Source of the DNA: Thermaceae bacterium
Lineage (GTDB): Bacteria; Deinococcota; Deinococci; Deinococcales; Marinithermaceae
NCBI GenBank assembly: GCA_015490435.1
Contig: WFXV01000011.1
Span: forward strand, 1 to 14,818
Reading direction: 5' to 3'
Length of the DNA stretch: 14,818 bases
Shown here: positions 1 through 8,064 of the stretch, one piece after another
Position numbering within the stretch: the stretch's first letter is position 1
How the letters are laid out: each line of letters starts with the position of its first letter
Program-made: the position numbers and the translations under genes
The notes under the pieces: generated by a model
The model's database searches: none
The model's input: only the letters and a program-made list of their open reading frames with translations
What the model was told of the DNA's origin: nothing

Positions 1-1
1 G

Positions 2-646
2 CTGAGGGCCCGCCTCTTGGAGCGGGTGAAGCTCTACTACTCGATCTCGATGACCACCCGTCCCGCGCGCCCCGGGGAGCGGCACGGGGTGGACTACTGG
101 TTCGTGGACCGCTCGCGTTTTCAGGCCGCGATCGAGGCCGGGGCGTTCCTGGAGTACGCCGAGTACGTGGGCAACTACTACGGGACGCCGCGGGCGCCGG
201 TCGAGCGCCACCTGGCCCGGGGCGAGGACGTGCTCCTTGAGATCGAGGTCGAGGGGGCGAAGCAGGTCAAGGAAAGGGCGCCCAAGCTCGGCATCCCGGC
301 GGTCTTCATCTTCATCGTGCCCCCCTCGCTCACCGAGCTGCGCCGGCGCCTTTTGCTCCGTTCCGGCGACGGCGACCCGGCTAAACTGAAGGAGATCGCC
401 GCCCGCCTGGCGCGGGCCGAGCGGGAGATCCGCGAGGCCGGCGCGGTGGGGTTCGATTACGTGGTGACCAACGACGTGCTCGAGGAGGCGACCGCCGACC
501 TCGAGCGCATCGTGCGGACCGAGCGCCTTCGGGCGTACCGCCGGGGGGACGCGCTGGCGGCGGCGCTTACCCGGGACCCCGAGCTCGAGTCCGAGCTCGA
601 TGAGATGGAAAGGTGGTTGATGGAACGTGGCCGAACCCGGAATTGA
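2..646 (+). CDS. gmk: Guanylate kinase (5' end outside window)
   Basis: Cytoplasmic guanylate kinase, which phosphorylates GMP to GDP with ATP. The frame is open from base 2 and the residues before the first in-window start codon (LRARLLERV) continue the family alignment, so the P-loop and true start lie upstream and the TTG at 17 is not the start. Visible family motifs are the GMP-binding stretch SISMTTRPARPGE followed by GVDYWF, then YVGNYYGTP, LLEIEVEGAKQVK (often LLEIDVQGA in relatives) and the lid/helix segment RLARAEREI. A charged tail of about 25 residues follows the kinase core. The 3' end overlaps the rpoZ start by 20 bases. The gmk-rpoZ pairing is widespread in bacteria and suggests co-transcription. 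Identification is firm; only the N-terminus is unknown. Confidence 0.96.
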   Translation: MRARLLERVKLYYSISMTTRPARPGERHGVDYWFVDRSRFQAAIEAGAFLEYAEYVGNYYGTPRAPVERHLARGEDVLLEIEVEGAKQVKERAPKLGIPAVFIFIVPPSLTELRRRLLLRSGDGDPAKLKEIAARLARAEREIREAGAVGFDYVVTNDVLEEATADLERIVRTERLRAYRRGDALAAALTRDPELESELDEMERWLMERGRTRN

Positions 647-932
647 CAAACTGCTCGAGATCGTGGATTCGAAGTACCGGCTCACCGTGGTGGTGGCCAA
701 AAGGGCCCAGCAGCTCCTTCGCTACAACTTCAAGAACACCGTGCTCGAGCCCAAGGAGTGGCCCAAGATGCGCACCCTCGAGGGCGAGGTGCCAGACCCC
801 AACCCGGTGACCTGGGCGATGAAGGAGCTCCTCACCGGTCAGTTCGAGATCGGCGAGAACCTGGTGCCCGAGGACAAGCTCTCGCGGGTCCTCGACCAGC
901 TCTATCCCGGCGACCTAGAGGAGGAGGCCTAG
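627..932 (+). CDS. rpoZ: DNA-directed RNA polymerase omega subunit
   Basis: The 101-aa omega subunit of RNA polymerase binds the beta' C-terminal region and aids folding and assembly of the core enzyme. The sequence MAEPGIDKLLEIVDSKYRL, followed by the conserved VVVAKRAQQLLR helix and VTWAMKELLTG, is very similar to the Thermus omega protein as I remember it and is the strongest taxonomic marker here. The start is GTG at 627, inside the end of gmk, with a purine-rich stretch (GGAAAGGTGG, about 607-616) upstream as a modest ribosome site. The overlap with gmk suggests translational coupling. The stop is followed almost at once by coaBC. Confidence 0.96.
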   Translation: MAEPGIDKLLEIVDSKYRLTVVVAKRAQQLLRYNFKNTVLEPKEWPKMRTLEGEVPDPNPVTWAMKELLTGQFEIGENLVPEDKLSRVLDQLYPGDLEEEA

Positions 933-933
933 C

Positions 934-2133
934 TTGGGCCAGCGGGTGCTCTTGGCGGTGGGTGGGGGCGCCGCGGCGATCAAGGCGCCCCTCGTCGTGC
1001 GCCGTCTACGCGAGGCCGGGTTCGAGGTGCGAACCCTGGCCACCGCCCGGGCGCTCGCCTTCACCACCGAGCTCGCGCTGGCCACCGTGAGCGGTCACCC
1101 GGTCGCCACCGAGGGGCGCTGGTTCGCCCCCAGCGGGCGGGTCTTGCACCTCGAGCTCGCGGCCTGGGCCGACCTCGTGCTGGTGGCGCCGGCCACCGCC
1201 GCCGACCTCGCCCGGGCGGCCGCCGGCCTCGCCGAGGACCTGCTCTCGGCCACCATCGTCGCCGGAGCCCGCCGGGTCCTCTGGGCGCCGGCGATGAACC
1301 CCGAGATGTGGGCCGACCCCGCGGTGCAGGAAAACGTCGCCCGGCTCAAGGCCCGGGGCCACGCCTTCGCCGGCCCCGCCTACGGGGCGATGGCGGCGGT
1401 GGGGGAGGCGCCCGGGCTCGGGCGGATGCTCGAGCCCGAGGAGCTCGCCGCCCACGTCCGCTACCACCTCACCGAAAAGGACTACGCCGGGCGCACGGTC
1501 TTGGTCACCGCCGGTCCCACCCGCGAGCACCTCGACCCGGTGCGGTTCATCTCGAACCCCTCCTCCGGCAAGATGGGCTACGCCGTCGCCGAGGCCGCCC
1601 GGGACCGGGGGGCGCGGGTGATCCTGGTGCACGGGCCCACGCACCTCCCCGACCCCTTCGGAGTCGAGACGGTTCCGGTGGAGAGCGCCGAGGAGATGCA
1701 CCGGGCGGTGCTTGACCGCTTCCCCGAGGCCGACCTCGTGGTCATGGCGGCGGCGGTGGCGGACTGGCGCCCGGCCGAGCGGAAAGGGGAGAAGGAACCC
1801 AAGACCGGCGAGGAAAAACACCTCCGCCTCGTTCGCACCCCCGACATCCTGGCCGAGCTCGGCGAGCAAAAGCGTCACCAGGTCCTGGTGGGGTTCGCGA
1901 TGGAGACGCACGAGGGGCTTTCCCGGGCCTACGCCAAGCTCAAGCGGAAGAACCTCGACCTGATCTGTCTCAACTACCCCACCGACCCGGAGACCGCCTT
2001 CGGCGCCGACGAGAACCGGCTCGTGGTGATCGAGCGCTCGGGGCGGACCGAGGCCTGGGGCAAGGCCTCGAAAAGGGCGCTCGCCGAGCGGTTGTTAACC
2101 CGCGCCCTCGGGTTTATGCAAAAGCCCGTATAA
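934..2133 (+). CDS. coaBC: Bifunctional phosphopantothenoylcysteine decarboxylase / phosphopantothenate-cysteine ligase
   Basis: A 399-aa bifunctional enzyme of coenzyme A synthesis. It joins 4'-phosphopantothenate to cysteine using CTP, then decarboxylates the product to 4'-phosphopantetheine with FMN. The CoaC half (about 1-180) has the active-site His72 in RVLHLELAAWAD, the FMN-binding APATAADLA and the PAMNPEMW motif at 119-126. The CoaB half (about 185-399) has VTAGPTREHLDPVRFISN, SSGKMG, the AAVADWRP segment and a downstream KEPK. The TTG start at 934 is one base after the rpoZ stop and has an AGGAGG ribosome site at 922-927, which decides the start. The flap that usually reads ACGxxGxGRM is here AMAAVGEAPG then GRM, so the usual flap cysteine is absent. 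The stop codon overlaps a -10 box serving argR. Confidence 0.95.
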   Translation: MGQRVLLAVGGGAAAIKAPLVVRRLREAGFEVRTLATARALAFTTELALATVSGHPVATEGRWFAPSGRVLHLELAAWADLVLVAPATAADLARAAAGLAEDLLSATIVAGARRVLWAPAMNPEMWADPAVQENVARLKARGHAFAGPAYGAMAAVGEAPGLGRMLEPEELAAHVRYHLTEKDYAGRTVLVTAGPTREHLDPVRFISNPSSGKMGYAVAEAARDRGARVILVHGPTHLPDPFGVETVPVESAEEMHRAVLDRFPEADLVVMAAAVADWRPAERKGEKEPKTGEEKHLRLVRTPDILAELGEQKRHQVLVGFAMETHEGLSRAYAKLKRKNLDLICLNYPTDPETAFGADENRLVVIERSGRTEAWGKASKRALAERLLTRALGFMQKPV

Positions 2134-2134
2134 T
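2129..2134 (+). promoter_or_regulatory. Probable -10 box of an argR promoter
   Basis: A perfect TATAAT hexamer lies over the TAA stop of coaBC, 30 bases before the argR start. Transcription from it would begin near 2141 and leave a leader of about 23 nt containing the ribosome site AGGAGGG (2150-2156). No convincing -35 hexamer sits 16-19 bp upstream; TTGTTA at 2092-2097 is too far away. It may be activator-dependent or chance, though TATAAT is uncommon in DNA this GC-rich. Confidence 0.5.
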
Positions 2135-2163
2135 CTCCGAAGAAAACCCAGGAGGGATGGCCT

Positions 2164-2622
2164 ATGCCCAATAAGGAGCTACGTCATAAGAAGATTCAGG
2201 AGATCGTTGCCCGCGAGGAGATTTCCACCCAGGCCGAGCTCGTCGAAAGGCTCCGGCAGGAGGGGTTCAACGTCACCCAGGCCACGGTGAGCCGGGACAT
2301 CAGCGAGCTCCGCCTGGTGCGGGTGCCCCTGGGCCGGGGCAAGCACAAATACGCGCTGGCGCCGATTGAGCTCGAGGAGGACGTGGAGGCCGAGCTCAAG
2401 CGCCAGTTCAAGGAGTTCGTCCACGACATCGACCGCGGCGGAAACATCATCGTGCTGCGCACCGCCCTCGGCCACGCCGCGGGCATCGCGCTCCTCATTG
2501 ACAAGCTGAAGAACGACGACCTGGTGGGCACCCTCGCCGGCGACGACACGATCCTGGTGGTGGCCCGGGGCGAGCCCGAGGCCGAGCGGCTCCAGCGCTA
2601 CTTCGAGGAGATGCTGGTCTAG
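2164..2622 (+). CDS. argR: Arginine repressor ArgR
   Basis: A 152-aa hexameric arginine-responsive regulator that controls arginine biosynthesis and catabolism genes. The N-terminal winged helix-turn-helix (about 4-66) ends in the recognition segment TQATVSRDISELRLV, with the DNA-contacting Ser43-Arg44. The C-terminal oligomerisation and arginine-binding domain carries GHAAGIALLID and the GTLAGDDT motif (122-129). Length is normal for the family. The ATG at 2164 has a clear AGGAGGG ribosome site seven bases upstream. It probably has its own promoter at the end of coaBC, and marC follows with no gap. I saw no clear ARG-box palindrome in the short leader, so autoregulation cannot be claimed. 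Confidence 0.95.
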   Translation: MPNKELRHKKIQEIVAREEISTQAELVERLRQEGFNVTQATVSRDISELRLVRVPLGRGKHKYALAPIELEEDVEAELKRQFKEFVHDIDRGGNIIVLRTALGHAAGIALLIDKLKNDDLVGTLAGDDTILVVARGEPEAERLQRYFEEMLV

Positions 2623-3243
2623 TTGGAGGCGCTGGCCCTCTTCCTCAAGGCCTTCACCACGCTTCTCGTGGTGATGGACCCGGTGGGGCTGGCGCCGGTC
2701 TTCGTGGCGCTGGCGGGGGACCGTCCGCCGGCGGAGCGGCTCCGGATCGCCCGGCGGGCGGTCACCATCGCCACCATGCTTTTGGTCTTCTTCGGCTTTT
2801 TCGGCGAGCCCCTGCTCCGCTACCTGGGGATCGGCCTTTCCGCCTTTCGCACCGCCGGGGGGCTCTTGCTCTTCAAGATCGCCCTTGACATGGTCTTCGT
2901 CCACCGGGTGCGCGAGACCCCGGAAGAAGAGGAAGAGGCCCGGATGCGGGAGGACATCAGCGTCTTCCCCCTCGCGATCCCCCTGCTCGTGGGACCGGGG
3001 GCGATGGCCAGCATCCTGGTGCTGGTGGCAGAGGCCCGGCACGTTTCCGGCGGGCCCTTGGCGGTGGCGCTGGCGGCGGCGCTGGTGCTCCTTTCCGCCT
3101 ACCTCGCGCTCCGGTTGGCGGCGGTCTTGAGCCGGTTGCTCGGGCGCACCGGGGTGAACGTGGTCACCCGGGTGCTCGGCGTCTTGCTCGCGGCGCTCGC
3201 GGTGCAGTTCGTCTTCGACGGGGTGGCCGAGGCCTTCTTCTAA
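2623..3243 (+). CDS. MarC family integral membrane protein
   Basis: A 206-aa inner-membrane protein of the MarC (UPF0056) family, whose function is unresolved; the old link to multiple antibiotic resistance is not supported for the family. About six hydrophobic helices are visible: roughly 3-29, 45-66, 72-94, 114-138, 143-168 and 177-200. Family signatures are VVMDPVGLAPVF near the N-terminus, FRTAGGLLLFKIALDMV in the third helix and FPLAIPLLVGPGAM in the fourth. An acidic EEEEE loop lies between the third and fourth helices. The TTG at 2623 abuts the argR stop, with a GAGGAG stretch (2605-2610) as a distant ribosome site, so translation is probably coupled to argR. An ATG or GTG slightly downstream cannot be excluded. 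Confidence 0.85.
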   Translation: MEALALFLKAFTTLLVVMDPVGLAPVFVALAGDRPPAERLRIARRAVTIATMLLVFFGFFGEPLLRYLGIGLSAFRTAGGLLLFKIALDMVFVHRVRETPEEEEEARMREDISVFPLAIPLLVGPGAMASILVLVAEARHVSGGPLAVALAAALVLLSAYLALRLAAVLSRLLGRTGVNVVTRVLGVLLAALAVQFVFDGVAEAFF

Positions 3244-3252
3244 AAAGGGAAA

Positions 3253-3273
3253 CGCCGGCCTCGTGGGCCGGCG
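3253..3273 (-). terminator. Rho-independent terminator of speD, shared with convergent marC
   Basis: An 8-bp perfect GC stem (CGCCGGCC / GGCCGGCG) closes a 5-nt loop between the convergent marC and speD stops. Read on the minus strand, the hairpin is followed by a T-rich tract (TTTCCCTTTTTA), the classical form, so it most clearly ends speD transcripts. On the plus strand no T tract follows, so termination of marC there is less certain. Confidence 0.75.
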
Positions 3274-3289
3274 GGGGTTGCGAGCCAGG

Positions 3290-3730
3290 TTAGGCGATCC
3301 GGGCTTCCAGGTACTCCCGTTCGCCCTCGAGGATCATCCGGGCCTCTTCGGGGTTCTTGGGGTATTCCTTGCCGCGGTTCACCAGGTAGGTCTCGTAGCG
3401 CTGGATGCCGAAGGCCTCGGTGAGATAGCGCACGGCGGTCTCCACCTCGAAGTCCTTGCAGGAGAAGATGTCCACGCTGATGAAGCGCCGCTTGGGGAAG
3501 GTGTGGATGGCGATGTGCGACTCGGCGATGATGACCACGCCGGCGAGCCCCTCGTCCTCCTCGGTCTGCCCCTTGTAGTCGTAGACCGAGGGGGGAAGCA
3601 CCTTGGTCATCTCCATCTTCTCGGGAAGCTCGTCGAGGACCCGGTAGATCAGGTCCTTGTCGGCGAGCTTCTCGGGATCGGCGTCGTAGCCGTCGATCAT
3701 CAGGTGAGGCCCAAACCCGAAGAGCTCCAT
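3290..3730 (-). CDS. speD: S-adenosylmethionine decarboxylase proenzyme
   Basis: A 146-aa pyruvoyl-dependent AdoMet decarboxylase of the short bacterial/archaeal class, made as a proenzyme that self-cleaves. It supplies decarboxylated AdoMet as aminopropyl donor for polyamines, which are important in thermophiles. The cleavage motif AESHIAIHTFP places the pyruvoyl-forming Ser at 71 (cut between Glu70 and Ser71), His76 as the processing residue and Cys91 in FSCKDF as the proton donor. These spacings match the Thermotoga-type enzyme. The ATG is preceded on the minus strand by AAAGGAGGT (plus coordinates 3737-3745), a strong ribosome site. The gene stands alone, with a clear promoter upstream and a terminator downstream; no aminopropyltransferase gene is adjacent. 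The C-terminal Glu/Arg-rich helix is ordinary. Confidence 0.95.
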   Translation of the reverse strand: MELFGFGPHLMIDGYDADPEKLADKDLIYRVLDELPEKMEMTKVLPPSVYDYKGQTEEDEGLAGVVIIAESHIAIHTFPKRRFISVDIFSCKDFEVETAVRYLTEAFGIQRYETYLVNRGKEYPKNPEEARMILEGEREYLEARIA

Positions 3731-3751
3731 CTCTCAACCTCCTTTCCTCGA

Positions 3752-3802
3752 GGGAGCGGGGTACCCCCGCCCGCTAGTGGCATTATGGGGGAGCGGTACC
3801 CC
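3752..3802. repeat. Pair of GGTACC-centred repeats around the speD promoter
   Basis: GGGAGCGGGGTACCCC at 3752-3767 and GGGAGCGGTACCCC at 3789-3802 are the same element apart from two extra G residues. Their GGTACC centres are 35 bp apart. One copy fills the -35/-10 spacer of speD and the other lies in the start of its leader, where it can also fold as a small GC hairpin (GCGGGG-TAC-CCCCGC). The arrangement suits a regulator binding two sites, but no binding protein is known from the sequence. Confidence 0.4.
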
Positions 3803-3810
3803 TTTGTCAA
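3782..3810 (-). promoter_or_regulatory. speD promoter (sigma-70 type)
   Basis: Reading the minus strand, TTGACA (3805-3810) is followed after exactly 17 bp by CATAAT (3782-3787). This is a near-consensus housekeeping promoter. Transcription would start near 3775, giving a leader of about 45 nt with the strong speD ribosome site. The spacer contains a GGTACC-centred repeat that recurs in the leader. Confidence 0.85.
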
Positions 3811-3825
3811 GATTGGAGCGCGGGA

Positions 3826-3940
3826 TTGTCCAAATCTTTTGGGCAAGGCGGCTGGGCCGGTGGCTGAAAATGCGATGAACACGGGGCTTATCCTTTGAGG
3901 AAGTCTGCCGCCAGAATGCCCTCCCGTTTTGTCCAAATCT
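3826..3940. repeat. 12-bp direct repeat in the speD-sdhC gap
   Basis: TTGTCCAAATCT occurs exactly at 3826-3837 and again at 3929-3940, 103 bp apart. A diverged third version, TTTGTCAAGATT, begins at 3803 and overlaps the speD -35 box, 22 bp from the first copy (about two helical turns). On the minus strand each copy presents a TTGGACA or TTGACA -35-like box in the direction of speD, but only the speD-proximal one has a good -10 partner. Confidence 0.45.
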
Positions 3941-3946
3941 CTTTCC

Positions 3947-3962
3947 TTCCCGGACCCGGGAA
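3947..3962. promoter_or_regulatory. 16-bp perfect dyad upstream of sdhC (possible operator)
   Basis: TTCCCGG-AC-CCGGGAA is a perfect 7-2-7 inverted repeat, about 110 bp before sdhC and six bases after the second TTGTCCAAATCT copy. It is too compact for a stable RNA hairpin (2-nt loop) and looks more like a dimeric protein site. No T run follows, so it is not a terminator. The cognate regulator is unknown. Confidence 0.35.
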
Positions 3963-3986
3963 CGGCTCCATGCCGGGGGGAGGTAT

Positions 3987-4042
3987 CCCCGCGAGGCGGG
4001 GGAAACGTTCCTTCGTGCAGGGACATTCTTCGTGAGACGAGG
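3987..4042 (+). other. Two adjacent hairpins with identical GAG loops before sdhC
   Basis: CCCCGC-GAG-GCGGGG (3987-4001) and CTTCGT-GAG-ACGAGG (4028-4042, one G-U pair) each form a 6-bp stem with the same three-base loop. The CCCC of the first could pair instead with the upstream G run (3975-3980), so two exclusive structures are possible. The second stem is followed by GTTAAACT (TAAACT at 4045-4050), the only weak -10-like hexamer near sdhC. If the operon starts upstream, both hairpins sit in its leader. I found no confident sdh promoter in this gap. Confidence 0.3.
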
Positions 4043-4070
4043 GTTAAACTGGGGCCGAAAAGGAGGGGAT

Positions 4071-4430
4071 ATGTACCGCGGCAGAGAAGGACAATGGGCT
4101 TTCTACCTCCACCGGATCTCGGGGGTGGCGATCATCCTCTTTTTAACCCTCCACGTCACCGAGATCTCGAGCTCGATGTTCGGGCCCAAGTGGTTCAACG
4201 CGCTCCTCGAGTTCGAGGCCAACCCGATCTTCGGCCTGGGGCTCGTGGGCGTGGCCGCGCTGGTCCTCTACCACGCGCTCAACGGCCTCCGCATCATCCT
4301 GATGGACTTCACCTCCTGGGGGGTGAAGTACCAGCGGCAGCTTTGGTACGGCGTTTGGGCGCTCTACGTCGTGATCGGCTTCCCGATGCTCTTCGCGATG
4401 CTCGGGCACGTCTTCGGGGGTGGTGAGTAA
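4071..4430 (+). CDS. sdhC: Succinate dehydrogenase cytochrome b subunit SdhC
   Basis: A 119-aa membrane-anchor subunit of complex II that helps bind heme b and quinone. It opens with the family pattern YLHRISGVAI (HRISG at 14-18, with Ser and Arg near the quinone site), has three hydrophobic helices (about 15-32, 54-76 and 93-115) and carries the probable axial heme ligand His68 in LYHALNGLR. The ATG at 4071 is chosen because AGGAGG lies at 4061-4066; the frame extends to a GTG at 4032, but those 13 extra residues are basic, outside the family alignment and have no ribosome site. First gene of sdhCDAB; its stop overlaps the sdhD start by one base (TAATG). Confidence 0.92.
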   Translation: MYRGREGQWAFYLHRISGVAIILFLTLHVTEISSSMFGPKWFNALLEFEANPIFGLGLVGVAALVLYHALNGLRIILMDFTSWGVKYQRQLWYGVWALYVVIGFPMLFAMLGHVFGGGE

Positions 4431-4831
4431 TGGCCATGCGCGCCCGTCGTTTCGAGGAGGCGAAAAGGCTCGCCTCGAGCAACCTCGAGCTCGCCTGGTG
4501 GATCTTCATGCGGGTCTCGGGGGTGCTGCTCGTCTTCTTGGTGCTCGGGCACCTCTACACCCGGGCGGTGATCTTCGACTTCCACCACGACCTCAACTAC
4601 GACCACATGGTCAAGGTGATGAGCTCGGTGACCTGGAAGTTCTACAACTGGCTCCTGCTTTTCCTCTCCATCCTCCACGGGACCAACGGGCTCCGCTACA
4701 TCATCGACGACTACATCGCCTCGGGACGGGCCCGGGCCTGGGTAAAGATCATCGTCTACACCCTGGTCTTCCTGGTCACGGCGTTCGGCACCCTCGCGCT
4801 TTGGGGCTGGAACTACCAGCCCATGGAATAG
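4430..4831 (+). CDS. sdhD: Succinate dehydrogenase membrane anchor subunit SdhD
   Basis: A 133-aa second anchor subunit of complex II with three hydrophobic helices (about 21-44, 69-90 and 104-126). The diagnostic run HGTNGLRYIIDDY gives His83 as probable heme b ligand and Asp94-Tyr95 as the DY pair near the quinone pocket. The same His-x10-Asp-Tyr spacing is seen in E. coli SdhD. The start is the ATG formed by the sdhC stop (TAATG), implying reinitiation; a second in-frame ATG at 4436 is an alternative. The N-terminus is basic and probably cytoplasmic. sdhA follows after 11 bases. Confidence 0.92.
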   Translation: MAMRARRFEEAKRLASSNLELAWWIFMRVSGVLLVFLVLGHLYTRAVIFDFHHDLNYDHMVKVMSSVTWKFYNWLLLFLSILHGTNGLRYIIDDYIASGRARAWVKIIVYTLVFLVTAFGTLALWGWNYQPME

Positions 4832-4842
4832 GGAGGTAGGGG

Positions 4843-6582
<1,740 letters not shown>

Positions 6583-6592
6583 GGAGGGCGCG

Positions 6593-7294
<702 letters not shown>

Positions 7295-7304
7295 GAAGGG
7301 CCTG

Positions 7305-7328
7305 TGGCTTGTAGCTAGTGGCTTGTGG
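7305..7328. repeat. Heptamer tandem repeat after sdhB
   Basis: Three tandem 7-bp units TGGCTTG, TAGCTAG, TGGCTTG are followed by a partial TGG, in the short gap between the sdhB stop and its terminator. The preceding GGGCCTG (7298-7304) matches 5 of 7 positions and may be a decayed unit. The unit length and TRGCTWG consensus suggest slippage-prone or mobile intergenic repeat DNA rather than a protein site. Confidence 0.5.
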
Positions 7329-7330
7329 AG

Positions 7331-7361
7331 GGGGCCGCCTTCGGGCGGCCCCTAGCGTTTT
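7331..7361 (+). terminator. Rho-independent terminator of the sdh operon with UUCG loop
   Basis: A 9-bp perfect stem GGGGCCGCC / GGCGGCCCC closes the very stable tetraloop TTCG (7340-7343) in its best context, C(UUCG)G. It is followed nine bases later by TTTT ending at 7361 on the plus strand, so it suits termination after sdhB. The stop codon of the convergent PIN gene lies on the distal arm, so the structure may also limit read-through from that side, though no T run follows on the minus strand. Confidence 0.85.
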
Positions 7362-7783
7362 CGGGCTTCGGCGAGGAGCACCCGGAAGGCCTTTTTCAGG
7401 CTCCAGATCTTTACCCCGGCGAGTTCTTGGTCGAAAAAGGGGCCGAAGTGCCTCCGGTCGCCGGTGACTAAGGCGTGGGTGCCGGCCCGCCAGGCGGCGG
7501 CGAGGATGGGGGCGTCTTTCAGGGGAAGGCCGAGCTCCAATGCCTCGGAGACGAGCGCCGGCGGCGCCTCGGGGACAAGCTCGATTTGCGCCAGCAGCTC
7601 GTGGAAGCGTTCGAGCGTTTCGGGACGCTTTTGCTCGAGGTTCTTCCTGGCCTCGTCGAGGGCGTGGGGCGAGGTGAGAAGCGTCGCCCGGGTCTTTTTC
7701 GCCAAGAGAAAAAGCGCCCGGGCCCTGCCGTCCTGCCAGGCGGCGGAGAAGAGGACGTTGGCGTCGAGAAAGAGCCTCTTCAC
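7352..7783 (-). CDS. PIN-domain toxin, VapC type
   Basis: A 143-aa predicted PIN-fold ribonuclease, probably the toxin of a VapBC-like pair. The acidic metal-binding residues are in place: Asp7 (LFLDANVLFSAAW), Glu44 (ALDEARKN), Asp90 (LKDAPILAAA) and Asp109 (TGDRRHF). Family members cleave RNA, often tRNA, when released from the antitoxin; the target here is unknown. The start is GTG, overlapping the antitoxin stop by four bases (GTGA), the normal antitoxin-first coupling. The gene converges on sdhB and its stop lies in the arm of the sdh terminator. Nothing suggests inactivation. Confidence 0.85.
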   Translation of the reverse strand: MKRLFLDANVLFSAAWQDGRARALFLLAKKTRATLLTSPHALDEARKNLEQKRPETLERFHELLAQIELVPEAPPALVSEALELGLPLKDAPILAAAWRAGTHALVTGDRRHFGPFFDQELAGVKIWSLKKAFRVLLAEARKR

Positions 7784-8022
7784 GGGAGTGCCTTTTCGAG
7801 CTCGGCCCGCTCTTCTTCGCTCAAAGCGTCTTCTTCAAGGAACTCCCGGATGCGTTCGTCGGAGTAGATCTCGATGGGGTAGATGCCGACGGGCCGGAGG
7901 ACGATCGCGCCCTCCGGGGAGAGCTCGACCTGGAAGTAGGCCTCTCCCTCGATGCCGAGGGCCTTCAAAAGCCGCCGGGGGATCGAGATCTGGCCCTTCT
8001 TGCTGAGCTTGGCGAGTTCCAC
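7780..8022 (-). CDS. AbrB/MazE/VapB-like antitoxin
   Basis: An 80-aa predicted antitoxin and autoregulator. The N-terminal half (about 1-45) reads as a SpoVT/AbrB swapped-hairpin DNA-binding domain: LAKLSKKGQISIPRRLLKAL, then a glycine turn and the beta strand AIVLRP. The acidic C-terminal half (SDERIREFLEEDALSEEERAELEKAL) is the expected toxin-wrapping tail. The start is GTG with no recognisable ribosome site upstream, so the message may be leaderless or translation may depend on upstream genes. A near-palindrome 12-34 bp before the start is a likely operator. Its stop overlaps the PIN toxin start. Confidence 0.82.
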   Translation of the reverse strand: MELAKLSKKGQISIPRRLLKALGIEGEAYFQVELSPEGAIVLRPVGIYPIEIYSDERIREFLEEDALSEEERAELEKALP

Positions 8023-8033
8023 GAATCCAGGAT

Positions 8034-8056
8034 ACCAAGAATCTGGGAATCTTGGT
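8034..8056. promoter_or_regulatory. Inverted repeat before the antitoxin gene (probable operator)
   Basis: ACCAAGA (8034-8040) and TCTTGGT (8050-8056) are perfect inverted arms around a 9-bp centre, and with one mismatch the symmetry reaches 10 bp per side (AATC facing GAAT). It lies in the 42-bp gap between the dynamin-like gene and the antitoxin gene, where an AbrB-type antitoxin would bind for autoregulation. No T run follows on either strand, so a terminator is less likely. A weak TTGAAG / CAGATT promoter (17-bp spacer) on the minus strand would overlap it. Confidence 0.5.
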
Positions 8057-8064
8057 GCCAGGCT

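Noticed and set aside
1006..1911. Open frame of about 300 codons antisense to coaBC
   Set aside because: Shadow frame with Gly/Arg/Pro/His-rich low-complexity sequence; the plus-strand CoaBC motifs are unambiguous.
3240..3737. Second minus-strand frame across speD
   Set aside because: Out-of-frame shadow rich in Arg; the pyruvoyl Ser, His and Cys motifs lie in the 3290-3730 frame, and this one would run through the terminator hairpin.
4032..4070. Earlier GTG start for sdhC
   Set aside because: It adds 13 basic residues outside the family alignment and has no ribosome site, whereas AGGAGG precedes the ATG at 4071.
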